Assembly: GCA_008501835.1 (NCBI GenBank)
Contig: QQUB01000413.1
Span: 1-6,870 of the forward strand
Direction: 5' to 3'
DNA from: Bacteroidota bacterium
GTDB taxonomy: Bacteria; Bacteroidota; Bacteroidia; Chitinophagales; Saprospiraceae
DNA: 6,870 nucleotides
How positions within the stretch are numbered: position 1 is the first letter of the stretch; every line of letters starts with the position of its first letter. A program made the translations under genes and the position numbers. This document shows positions 1-5,039 of the stretch, one piece after another. The notes under the pieces are model-generated. The model was not told the DNA's origin. It saw only the letters and a program-made list of their open reading frames with translations, and did not search any database.

Positions 1-1242
1 AGAACGACTATTAGACAAGAATTAGGTAATAAAGCCAAGCTGGAGTACCAGATCCTCACCAATAAGTCATCCGTATCCACTACAGCAGCACCCTCCAACA
101 ATAATTCAGGGCAGGTGACGGACAGTACTTATACCCCGGGAATGGTGGCCACTGAAAACATTAAGAATCCTTTCATTATTCCGGGTATTAAAAAAGTAAA
201 AGTAGAGCCCAGGCTCAACCCAAATTATCTTTTTGAGAATTATATCGAAGGAGATTGTAACAGACTGGCACGTTCGGCAGGATTAGCCATTGCAAAGAAT
301 CCTGGAAATACTTCTTTCAATCCTTTGGTGATTTTCGGAGATGTCGGACTTGGTAAAACACACCTCGCCCAGGCGATTGGGAACGAGGTTATGGAGAAAT
401 GGCCTGACAAGAACATTTTATATGTTTCTACAGAAAAATTCACCAATCAGATCATTCAATCTATCAAGAATAATGCAGTTAATGACCTGGTCACCTATTA
501 TCAATTGATGGATGTATTGATCGTGGACGACATTCAGTTTTTGGCTAATCGTACCAAAACCCAGGAAATCTTTTTCCACGTCTTCAATCAATTACACCAA
601 AACAACAAACAGATCATCCTGACCTCTGACCGTCCTCCAAAAGACCTCAATGGCATGGAGGAGCGTTTGATCTCCAGATTCAAATGGGGATTATCTGCTG
701 ATCTGCAGGCTCCCGATCTGGAAACCAGGATGGCCATTTTTGAAGCCAAAATGTCCAGGGAAGGTTTAGACCTGCCTCAAGATATCACGGAATTTATTTG
801 TTACAACATCAAGAATAACATTCGTGAACTGGAGGGTGTGCTGGTTTCATTGATAGCACAATCTTCCCTCAACCGAAGAGAAATTGACCTCGACCTAACC
901 AAAGAAGTGATCAAAAACTTTGTAAAACACATCAACAAAGAGATCACTGTCGAATTCATTCAGGAATTGGTTGCTGACCACTTTGATGTGCCTGTTGAAA
1001 AGCTTCAGGGCAAGACGAGGAAGCGTCAGGTAGTCATTGCCAGACAGTTGTCTATGTTCCTGACAAAAAAGCTGACAGGTAAGTCTCTAAAGGCTATCGG
1101 AGAAAATTTTGGAGGACGTGATCACAGTACCGTAATCCACTCCTGCAAAACCGTTCAGGACCTGATGGAAACAGACGCAATTTTGAAAGATACGGTTGCA
1201 GAGCTTGAGAAAAAAATCAAGTTGAGCTTAAATGAAAAATAA
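1..1242 (+). CDS. dnaA: Chromosomal replication initiator protein DnaA (5' end outside window)
   Basis: DnaA is the AAA+ ATPase that binds DnaA boxes at oriC, melts the origin and helps load the DnaB helicase. The frame is open from base 1, and its first residues (RTTIRQELG, then KLEYQIL) read as the end of domain I. The true start is therefore upstream, and the GTG at 115 is only an internal codon in the low-complexity linker (domain II). In the 413 visible residues, Walker A GDVGLGKT is at 113-120, Walker B VLIVDD at 172-177, sensor 1 LTSD near 207-210, the arginine-finger region RLISRFKWGL at 222-231 and sensor 2 NNIRELEG at 272-279. The domain IV signature GGRDHSTVIHS, which contacts the DnaA box, is at 371-381. 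NPFIIPGIKK before the AAA+ core is characteristic of Bacteroidota. All key motifs are intact. The stop is TAA at 1240-1242. No clear terminator follows. The family is certain; the phylum call is strong. Confidence 0.98.
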   Translation, partial: RTTIRQELGNKAKLEYQILTNKSSVSTTAAPSNNNSGQVTDSTYTPGMVATENIKNPFIIPGIKKVKVEPRLNPNYLFENYIEGDCNRLARSAGLAIAKNPGNTSFNPLVIFGDVGLGKTHLAQAIGNEVMEKWPDKNILYVSTEKFTNQIIQSIKNNAVNDLVTYYQLMDVLIVDDIQFLANRTKTQEIFFHVFNQLHQNNKQIILTSDRPPKDLNGMEERLISRFKWGLSADLQAPDLETRMAIFEAKMSREGLDLPQDITEFICYNIKNNIRELEGVLVSLIAQSSLNRREIDLDLTKEVIKNFVKHINKEITVEFIQELVADHFDVPVEKLQGKTRKRQVVIARQLSMFLTKKLTGKSLKAIGENFGGRDHSTVIHSCKTVQDLMETDAILKDTVAELEKKIKLSLNEK

Positions 1243-1265
1243 TTTAAAAAAAATAGTCATTGCTA

Positions 1266-1296
1266 TTTGCTTTTAAATAAGAACCGTTTATCTTTG
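1266..1296 (+). promoter_or_regulatory. Bacteroidota-type promoter for the tRNA unit
   Basis: TTTG at 1266-1269 and TATCTTTG at 1289-1296 are separated by 19 bp. This matches the -33 TTTG and -7 TAnnTTTG consensus of the Bacteroidota primary sigma factor. Transcription would start a few bases after 1296, about 20 bp before the first tRNA. It is the only convincing promoter between dnaA and the tRNAs, so it probably drives both tRNA genes. Confidence 0.85.
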
Positions 1297-1320
1297 CGTC
1301 GCTTTAAGAAAAAAAGCACT

Positions 1321-1395
1321 CGGGGTATAGCGCAGTCCGGTTAGCGCACCTGCTTTGGGAGCAGGGGGCCGCAGGTTCGAATCCTGCTACCCCGA
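1321..1395 (+). tRNA. tRNA-Pro (anticodon TGG)
   Basis: The acceptor strands CGGGGTA (1321-1327) and TACCCCG (1388-1394) pair perfectly, with discriminator A1395. The anticodon arm CCTGC-TTTGGGA-GCAGG places TGG in the anticodon position, and the T arm contains GGTTCGAATCC. CCA is not encoded, so it must be added enzymatically. The gene follows its promoter directly and lies 23 bp before a tRNA-Ser gene. Confidence 0.97.
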
Positions 1396-1418
1396 CAATT
1401 CTTTTACAGTTTTTTTAT

Positions 1419-1507
1419 GGTGAAGTGGGTGAGTGGCTGAAACCACCGGTTTGCTAAACCGGCGTACTCTGAAAGGGGTACCGCGGGTTCGAATCCCGCC
1501 TTCACCG
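1419..1507 (+). tRNA. tRNA-Ser (anticodon GCT)
   Basis: The acceptor strands GGTGAAG (1419-1425) and CTTCACC (1500-1506) pair, with discriminator G1507. The anticodon stem CCGGT/ACCGG carries loop TTGCTAA, so the anticodon is GCT, reading AGC/AGT. The long variable arm (around 1463-1481) is typical of class II tRNAs. CCA is not encoded. The gene is intact and sits at the edge of a gene-poor, integrase-bearing region, which makes its 3' end a plausible attachment site. No second copy of that 3' end was found in the window. Confidence 0.97.
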
Positions 1508-1524
1508 CTGGAAAAAACTCTTTC

Positions 1525-1557
1525 AGAGTTACGACCACAACCTCGTAGCTCTTTTTT
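1525..1557 (+). terminator. Rho-independent terminator of the tRNA unit
   Basis: AGAGTTACGA (1525-1534) pairs with TCGTAGCTCT (1543-1552), giving ten pairs including one G-U around an 8-nt loop. A run of six T follows (1552-1557). It lies 18 nt after the tRNA-Ser gene and should end the tRNA-Pro/tRNA-Ser transcript. The left arm can instead pair with AACTCT just upstream. Confidence 0.85.
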
Positions 1558-1578
1558 ATTTGCATGCGATTTGCATGC
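1558..1578. repeat. Tandem pair of ATTTGCATGC, 11-bp period
   Basis: ATTTGCATGC occurs at 1558-1567 and again at 1569-1578, one helical turn apart on the same strand. Each copy contains the palindrome GCATGC. The pair lies between the tRNA terminator and the promoter region of the HTH gene. A third copy of the first nine bases is at 4004-4012 in front of the integrase. It could be an operator for the HTH protein or a recombinase arm site; this is inference. Confidence 0.5.
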
Positions 1579-1612
1579 ATTCCTTGGTTTTATCTGGTTT
1601 CATTTCCACTCA

Positions 1613-1638
1613 TTTGCCACTCGCTTTTCTTATCTTTA
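1613..1638 (+). promoter_or_regulatory. Possible Bacteroidota promoter for the HTH gene
   Basis: TATCTTTA at 1631-1638 matches the -7 consensus TAnnTTTG except for the last base, and lies 20 bp before the ATG at 1659. The nearest TTTG (1613-1616) is only 14 bp upstream, shorter than the usual spacing near 19, so the -33 element is uncertain. Its position just before the first gene of the small operon supports it. Confidence 0.45.
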
Positions 1639-1658
1639 CGGTTCAAAATATTTCCATT

Positions 1659-1949
1659 ATGGCCACCAACGATTCCCCCCATGAGGTAATTTGCCTTGAA
1701 TCCATCGCGTTTTATCAGCTGATTGAAGAGGTGGTGGAGCGTTTATCGGGCAAACAGGCCGCGCCGGAAAAATGGATCAATGATCAACAGGCGATGGAAT
1801 TGCTCGGAATTTCCTCACGCAGCACATTACAGAAATATCGTGACGAAGGTTTTCTGCGGTTCACCCAGCCCAGCCGTAAATTGATTTTATATGATCGTGA
1901 CTCCATTCTGGAATTTCTCGATTCTCACGCTAAAGACCCATTCAAATGA
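1659..1949 (+). CDS. Small helix-turn-helix DNA-binding protein (HTH_17 / excisionase-like)
   Basis: This 96-residue protein is probably a DNA-binding regulator or excisionase-like factor. Residues of roughly 38-88 read as a MerR/excisionase-type winged HTH: KWINDQQAMELLGIS, then STLQKYRDEGFLRF, a beta wing with KLILYDRDS, and a closing helix EFLDSH. This is the layout of the HTH_17 family, common in Bacteroidota mobile elements. The N-terminal 35 residues form one likely amphipathic helix (YQLIEEVVERL). The ATG at 1659 was chosen because it follows the promoter-like sequence; an upstream ATG at 1560 would place that promoter inside the gene and encode an unlikely leader. No SD precedes it, as is usual for Bacteroidota. 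Its stop overlaps the next start (ATGA), so the two are probably co-translated. The target DNA is unknown. Confidence 0.85.
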   Translation: MATNDSPHEVICLESIAFYQLIEEVVERLSGKQAAPEKWINDQQAMELLGISSRSTLQKYRDEGFLRFTQPSRKLILYDRDSILEFLDSHAKDPFK

Positions 1950-2224
1950 CAGAAGAAGAACATATCCAGAAAGGTTTCAATACCGGCTATCGCCTGCAAC
2001 AATTGGACCCAACCCTGTCTCAGAAGTTTATTCAAACCTTTGAAGGGAACTCCCACCCCTATGTCCAGGGCTTTGTCAAAGGAACGGAACAACTGAACTT
2101 AGAGAGAGAACAGGCTAAAGCCAATTCTCAAACCGAAGATTATTTCAACCAAATCCAATCCCGACTTAAACCCCGTTCCCCGGAAAAGGGACGAGATAAA
2201 GACGATAAAGGAATTGACCTTTAA
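1946..2224 (+). CDS. Conserved-looking small protein, partner of the HTH gene
   Basis: The 92-residue product is hydrophilic, with no signal peptide or membrane segment. Residues 1-50 contain a repeated-looking pattern, QKGFNTGYRL followed by YVQGFVKGTEQ, with paired G-F-x-x-G motifs that suggest a small helical domain. The last 40 residues are charged, rich in K, R, D and E, and probably disordered. I recall similar GFNxGY proteins in Bacteroidota but know no function. The start ATG overlaps the HTH stop by four bases (ATGA at 1946-1949), which fixes the start and argues for translational coupling and a joint role. A toxin-antitoxin or regulator/partner pair is conceivable, but nothing in the sequence proves it. 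Confidence 0.75.
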   Translation: MTEEEHIQKGFNTGYRLQQLDPTLSQKFIQTFEGNSHPYVQGFVKGTEQLNLEREQAKANSQTEDYFNQIQSRLKPRSPEKGRDKDDKGIDL

Positions 2225-2291
2225 GTTAGTCCATCCCAATTAATTCGAAATTTGTCATGAAGCTGTAATCAAAATCCCCTATACTACCATC

Positions 2292-2621
2292 ATGCCAAAT
2301 AACCAAAACCGAAACTGGGAAAAGAATTTAACCTTCGAGACCATTAAAGGGGTGTTCATCGGAGCCATAACCTCTGGGGCAGGCATTTCTTTGGTCAATT
2401 TGCTTACTTCACCTTTAGAAAGTCAGCACACACAAAGTTTTCTTAAAAAAATACAGGGAAGAAATAAAGCGGTACTACCGACATCAGTATTATTGGGTGG
2501 AATTGCTGGAGGAGCTTATTACAGGCAGGCAGCAAAACAACATAATAGCATGCTAAAGGAAAAGTGGACGGTTAGAATAGAAAAAGAAGATAGTTCGTCT
2601 GCTCAGGACAGAATTTTGTAG
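2292..2621 (+). CDS. Hypothetical small protein with two hydrophobic segments
   Basis: I do not recognise this 109-residue protein. Two Gly/Ala-rich hydrophobic stretches, at about 19-41 (from IKGVFIGAI) and 64-80 (AVLPTSVLLGGIAGGAY), could be short membrane helices joined by a polar loop. The charged tail would then be cytoplasmic. There is no cleavable signal peptide. The ATG at 2292 has no SD, in keeping with the genes to its left. It lies 67 bp after the preceding gene, with no terminator in between, so read-through from the HTH operon is possible. Membrane location is inferred from composition only. Confidence 0.6.
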   Translation: MPNNQNRNWEKNLTFETIKGVFIGAITSGAGISLVNLLTSPLESQHTQSFLKKIQGRNKAVLPTSVLLGGIAGGAYYRQAAKQHNSMLKEKWTVRIEKEDSSSAQDRIL

Positions 2622-2658
2622 AAAATGACCCTACCTGTCCAATTAATATATTATATTG

Positions 2659-2679
2659 TTTTATAAATATATTTTATAA
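2659..2679. repeat. AT-rich direct repeat TTTTATAA, 13-bp period
   Basis: TTTTATAA occurs at 2659-2666 and 2672-2679 within a nearly pure A+T stretch (about 2641-2680) just before the gene at 2697. The base composition suggests a promoter or easily melted region, but no good Bacteroidota -33/-7 pair with normal spacing was found. It could be low-complexity sequence. Confidence 0.3.
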
Positions 2680-2696
2680 CCTTAAAATGTTAGACC

Positions 2697-2945
2697 ATGC
2701 CATTTATTATTCCCTTTCTTGCCGTAGCAGGAGGTGCTGCTCTTGTCATGTGGGGAGCAGAAATGATTCTCAACAATGACGATTCTGCTGACGAAAAAGC
2801 CGCAAAATTTTTAAGAAACCTTCCTTCTCATATCAAAAGATATGTTACCAAAGTAGAGTGGAACTCTCGGGATGGTTTTCTCATTACTTTTAAAACCGGC
2901 ACACCTCAATGGGTTATTGATGAGACTAGAAAGAACATAGGGTAA
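2697..2945 (+). CDS. Hypothetical small membrane-anchored protein
   Basis: This 82-residue protein begins with a hydrophobic segment (residues 2-25, from PFIIPFLAV through GGAALVMW to AEMIL), which reads as an N-terminal membrane anchor with no obvious cleavage site. The remaining 57 residues are soluble and mixed charged. They contain a beta-like stretch VEWNSRDGFLITFKTG, followed by a short C-terminal helix. I recognise no family. No SD precedes the ATG; an AT-rich stretch lies upstream. The strong terminator 27 bp after the stop shows that a transcript ends here, which supports a real gene. The function is unknown. Confidence 0.6.
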   Translation: MPFIIPFLAVAGGAALVMWGAEMILNNDDSADEKAAKFLRNLPSHIKRYVTKVEWNSRDGFLITFKTGTPQWVIDETRKNIG

Positions 2946-2971
2946 CCTTATTCTTTGATTGAAAAACAATT

Positions 2972-3009
2972 AAGACAGACTATGTAATGGATGCATAGTC
3001 TGTCTTTTT
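2972..3009 (+). terminator. Strong rho-independent terminator
   Basis: AAGACAGACTATG (2972-2984) and CATAGTCTGTCTT (2994-3006) form a perfect 13-bp stem with a 9-nt loop, and the T run extends to 3009. It ends the plus-strand block 1659-2945. The mirrored A-run on the left arm is short, so it is better suited to plus-strand transcripts. It also marks the point after which translation and promoter signals change character. Confidence 0.92.
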
Positions 3010-3307
3010 GATTTTAACCTAATCCTTAATATTAGATTTGAAATCCCATTTTGTCCTTTCCTCCCTTCTTGATAATAATTCCATAAGCCATGAATAACAC
3101 AGGATGTTTAACAGCCTTCTGAGATAATTAGCAGAAAGTATTCTTAGGGCTGTGCCCTCAGCGCAGTACAAGGCATCCTAACGTATCCCGTCACTCACGT
3201 TCCGTGACCCTCGTCCGGAACCTCCTTGCACTTTGCACACCCCCATTCGCCATGTGGCAGAGGTTGATAAACACAATCAACCCTAACCCGAAATAAAAAG
3301 GAACCCC
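3010..3307. other. Intergenic stretch, left half unremarkable, right half stem-rich
   Basis: No credible gene is present. 3010-3140 is ordinary AT-rich sequence in which I see nothing. From 3145 the composition becomes GC-rich and several inverted repeats appear (described separately). An SD-bearing gene follows at 3308. No Bacteroidota promoter was found in front of that gene. Confidence 0.6.
3146..3282 (+). ncRNA. Candidate structured RNA or DNA element upstream of the 3308 gene
   Basis: Several stems can be drawn: AGGGC/GCCCT (3146-3158, 3-nt loop); a long-range pairing AGTACAAGG (3165-3173) with CCTTGCACT (3224-3232), one mismatch; GTTCCG (3199-3204) with CGGAAC (3216-3221) inside it, in competition with GTCAC/GTGAC (3190-3208); and GGTTGAT/ATCAACC (3262-3282). 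The GC-rich style contrasts with both flanks. I have an impression of similar GC-rich non-coding blocks in proteobacterial plasmids and ICEs, but cannot verify it. It may be a leader RNA of the next gene, an independent RNA, or a DNA site for transfer or replication. Confidence 0.35.
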
Positions 3308-3610
3308 ATGATGGATTCTCAAAAGCTGATATTAAACTGGCAAGGAATTGACATTCACATTCATTTTATTGGTAACTATTCCAAAGTCATAAAAGCTATT
3401 CAAGGATTCAATCTGGCCCATATTGAAGTTAAAGCTAATGAACCTTTACCCCTCACTGAAAGGGGCTACCGAAGCATTTTTCTCCCCTTCAACGAAGTTT
3501 TTGAACAAGGAGGCGTAGTTCCCTTTATCACCAAAGCTCTCGACGAAACAGCACAGTCCAGTAAATGGAAAAGGTACTGGAAAGAACGGCAACAATTATC
3601 CCTCTTCTAA
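3308..3610 (+). CDS. Small mobile-element-associated protein of unknown function
   Basis: The 100-residue soluble protein opens with a beta-rich part (KLILNWQGIDIHIHFIG) and contains the stretch LPLTERGYRSIFLP at about 47-60. A helical region follows, ending in WKRYWKERQQLSLF. I recall small proteins on proteobacterial plasmids and ICEs with the same order: an opening NW-x-G-I, a central ITETGYRS-type motif, and a W-K ... QLSLF or DLF end. Their function is not known to me. An SD-like AAGGA (3298-3302) lies 5 nt before ATG 3308 and 8 nt before a second ATG at 3311, so either may be the start. This is the first gene from the left with an SD. A stem-rich non-coding stretch precedes it and an AT-rich region with the integrase promoter follows. 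Reality is well supported; role unknown. Confidence 0.75.
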   Translation: MMDSQKLILNWQGIDIHIHFIGNYSKVIKAIQGFNLAHIEVKANEPLPLTERGYRSIFLPFNEVFEQGGVVPFITKALDETAQSSKWKRYWKERQQLSLF

Positions 3611-3828
3611 TTGCAAACCTCCCACCCTATTATCAAATAAACCACATAATCCACGGATAGAATTCCGGAATTAGACAATAGAGTAATGACAACTCACACA
3701 TCATGAGCTTGCTCCTTTCAATAACAAGTTAAAAAATCGGATTCGTTTTTTTTTGAGAAAAGGGTATTTCGAATGGATGTCCAAAGACTCAAACTGATGT
3801 CACAATTGAATAATCAAGCAGGATTTTT

Positions 3829-3845
3829 TGCAATTTTTCTGCAAC
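3829..3845 (+). repeat. 17-bp direct repeat, copy 1 (TGCAATTTTTCTGCAAC)
   Basis: It matches the copy at 4027-4043 in 16 of 17 bases. Within each copy TGCAA recurs after 11 bp, one helical turn, as expected for cooperative protein binding on one DNA face. The copies lie 198 bp apart, one upstream of the integrase promoter and one in the leader. They may be integrase arm, excisionase or repressor sites; the T-rich middle makes the match slightly easier by chance. Confidence 0.5.
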
Positions 3846-3952
3846 AGCTAATATAATAAACAACTGAAAATTAAGAAAAGAGCAAGTCCTTTCATCCGCA
3901 CCAACCACCCCTTTTCTCAATATTTTCAATTCTTCACAACGCTTCTCAAAGC

Positions 3953-3982
3953 TTGACTCACCGCGGGTTTCGCGTATATCAT
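3953..3982 (+). promoter_or_regulatory. Sigma70-like promoter for the integrase
   Basis: TTGACT (3953-3958) and TATCAT (3977-3982) match the proteobacterial -35 and -10 hexamers in 5 of 6 positions each, with an 18-bp spacer. An alternative -10 is TATATC at 3975. The spacer carries CGCG-GGTTT-CGCG (3962-3974), an operator-like dyad that a repressor could occupy. Transcription would begin near 3989, about 75 nt before the integrase ATG. No Bacteroidota-type promoter was seen here. Confidence 0.5.
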
Positions 3983-4003
3983 ATTTTTCAGAATCAACCA
4001 TTC

Positions 4004-4012
4004 ATTTGCATG
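4004..4012 (+). repeat. Third copy of ATTTGCATG
   Basis: It is identical to the first nine bases of both tandem copies at 1558 and 1569, and sits in the integrase leader just after the promoter. A 9-mer recurring in a window this size is not improbable, so the link between the two places is only suggestive. Confidence 0.3.
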
Positions 4013-4026
4013 AATTAACAAAAAAG

Positions 4027-4043
4027 TGCAATTTTTTTGCAAC
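4027..4043 (+). repeat. 17-bp direct repeat, copy 2 (TGCAATTTTTTTGCAAC)
   Basis: This partner of 3829-3845 differs by one T/C. It lies in the presumed leader and ends 6 bp before the integrase SD. A protein bound here could block integrase transcription or translation initiation, a common autoregulatory arrangement. Confidence 0.5.
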
Positions 4044-4064
4044 TATTTTGGAGGAGATTGAAAA

Positions 4065-5039
4065 ATGGCATCTATTCGTAAAATCGGAAATAAATGGCAA
4101 GCCCAAGTCAGAGTAAAAGGTTTTAAAGGGGCTCACCGTTTCCACACTAAACTCGAAGCTCAGGAATGGGCTTTTGAGATGGAACGCAGAGCAGGAAAAC
4201 ACGGAAAGATACTCACCACTAATACACTGGGTGATGCCATGGAAAAATTCTCCAATGAAATCAGCCCCACCCACAAAGGTGAGAGGTGGGAACAAATTCG
4301 ACTACGTAAACTGAAACGGGATCCAATCGCCCATATTCTCCTCAGTAAATTAACCACTCAGGATTTACAAAACTGGATTGAAAGACAACAAACAGCATCT
4401 GCCAGTATTCGAAGAGAACTAAACCTTATTCAATCTGTGCTAAGGCATTGTAGGACTACCTGGCGCTGGATGCATGATGATATCACCAAAGATCTGATTA
4501 AACCACCACCCTCAAGACATCGTAATCGCCGCATCTGGCCGGATGAAGAATCAGCCATTGTTGCACAGCTTGGCTACAAAGAAGATTCTCCCTTAAGAAC
4601 CAATCGACAAAAACTAGCGGTAGCCTTCTTATTCGCACTGGAAACAGGAATGAGACAAGGTGAAATATGGAAAATGGACTGGAAGTATATTAATCAGCCC
4701 AAGCGATTTGTCACCCTGCCCGACACAAAAAATGGTTCTAGTCGCGAAGTTCCCTTATCAAGCCGCGCTCTCGTTCTACTCGACAAACTCACTCCCAAAG
4801 AAGAAGGTCTGGTATTTTCCAGTAAACAAGAATCTGCCAGTGCTGAGTTTCGAAAAGCAGTCAAAAAATGCAACATTGAAAACCTCCGTTTTCATGATAC
4901 CCGCCATGAAGCCTGTACTCGATTGGCCAAAAAATATAATGTTGCCCAACTCGCAAAAGTAATCGGGCATAAAAATTTAAATAGCCTCCAAATCTATCAT
5001 AACCCAACAGGGGAAGAATTAGCCAGATTGCTTGATTAA
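4065..5039 (+). CDS. int: Tyrosine recombinase / phage-type integrase
   Basis: This 324-residue site-specific recombinase would integrate and excise an element by cutting and rejoining attachment sites through a covalent phosphotyrosine. Residues 1-45 form an arm-type DNA-binding domain (SIRKIGNKWQAQVRVKG, then KLEAQEWAFEME). About 52-150 is the SAM-like core-binding domain and 155-324 the catalytic domain. The full catalytic set is visible: R197 (TGMRQGE), K222 (DTKNG), H277 and R280 (HDTRH), H302 (GHKN) and Y311. Length is normal and nothing is broken, so activity is plausible. The ATG at 4065 follows a strong SD, GGAGGA (4050-4055), with 9-nt spacing. The sequence style (LPDTKNG, VPLSSRA, LRFHDTRHEA) resembles proteobacterial prophage integrases rather than the usual Bacteroidota ones. 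Its stop overlaps that of a convergent excisionase-like gene. A sigma70-like promoter precedes it. Confidence 0.95.
   Translation: MASIRKIGNKWQAQVRVKGFKGAHRFHTKLEAQEWAFEMERRAGKHGKILTTNTLGDAMEKFSNEISPTHKGERWEQIRLRKLKRDPIAHILLSKLTTQDLQNWIERQQTASASIRRELNLIQSVLRHCRTTWRWMHDDITKDLIKPPPSRHRNRRIWPDEESAIVAQLGYKEDSPLRTNRQKLAVAFLFALETGMRQGEIWKMDWKYINQPKRFVTLPDTKNGSSREVPLSSRALVLLDKLTPKEEGLVFSSKQESASAEFRKAVKKCNIENLRFHDTRHEACTRLAKKYNVAQLAKVIGHKNLNSLQIYHNPTGEELARLLD

Larger units (their letters stand above)
3611..4064. other. AT-rich control region before the integrase
   Basis: This 454-bp stretch has no convincing gene; a 70-codon minus-strand frame (3789-4001) lacks an SD and recognisable content. It contains a palindrome AATTCCGGAATT (3661-3672), a T-run near 3746-3754 preceded by a weak A/T stem that might end the 3308 transcript, a 17-bp direct repeat, a sigma70-like promoter and the integrase SD. 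Such density of repeats beside an integrase is what an attP or excision control region looks like, though no core site was identified. Confidence 0.55.

Noticed and set aside
1433..1684. Frame starting inside tRNA-Ser
   Set aside because: It reads through the tRNA and its terminator and is an artefact of open sequence.
3644..3659. TAATCCACG resembling a DnaA box (TTATCCACA)
   Set aside because: It is a single copy with two mismatches, more than 2 kb from dnaA, with no cluster of boxes or origin-like features.
3661..3672. Perfect 12-bp palindrome AATTCCGGAATT
   Set aside because: One or two palindromes of this length are expected by chance in a window this size, and nothing around it gives it a role.
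3960..3969. ACCGCGGGTT matching the T-arm start of tRNA-Ser (1480-1489)
   Set aside because: The match stops after ten bases and lacks the rest of the tRNA 3' end that an attachment core would carry, so it is probably coincidence.
3789..4001. 70-codon minus-strand frame divergent from the integrase
   Set aside because: It has no SD although the nearby element genes do, no recognisable motif, and it runs through the repeats and the integrase promoter.
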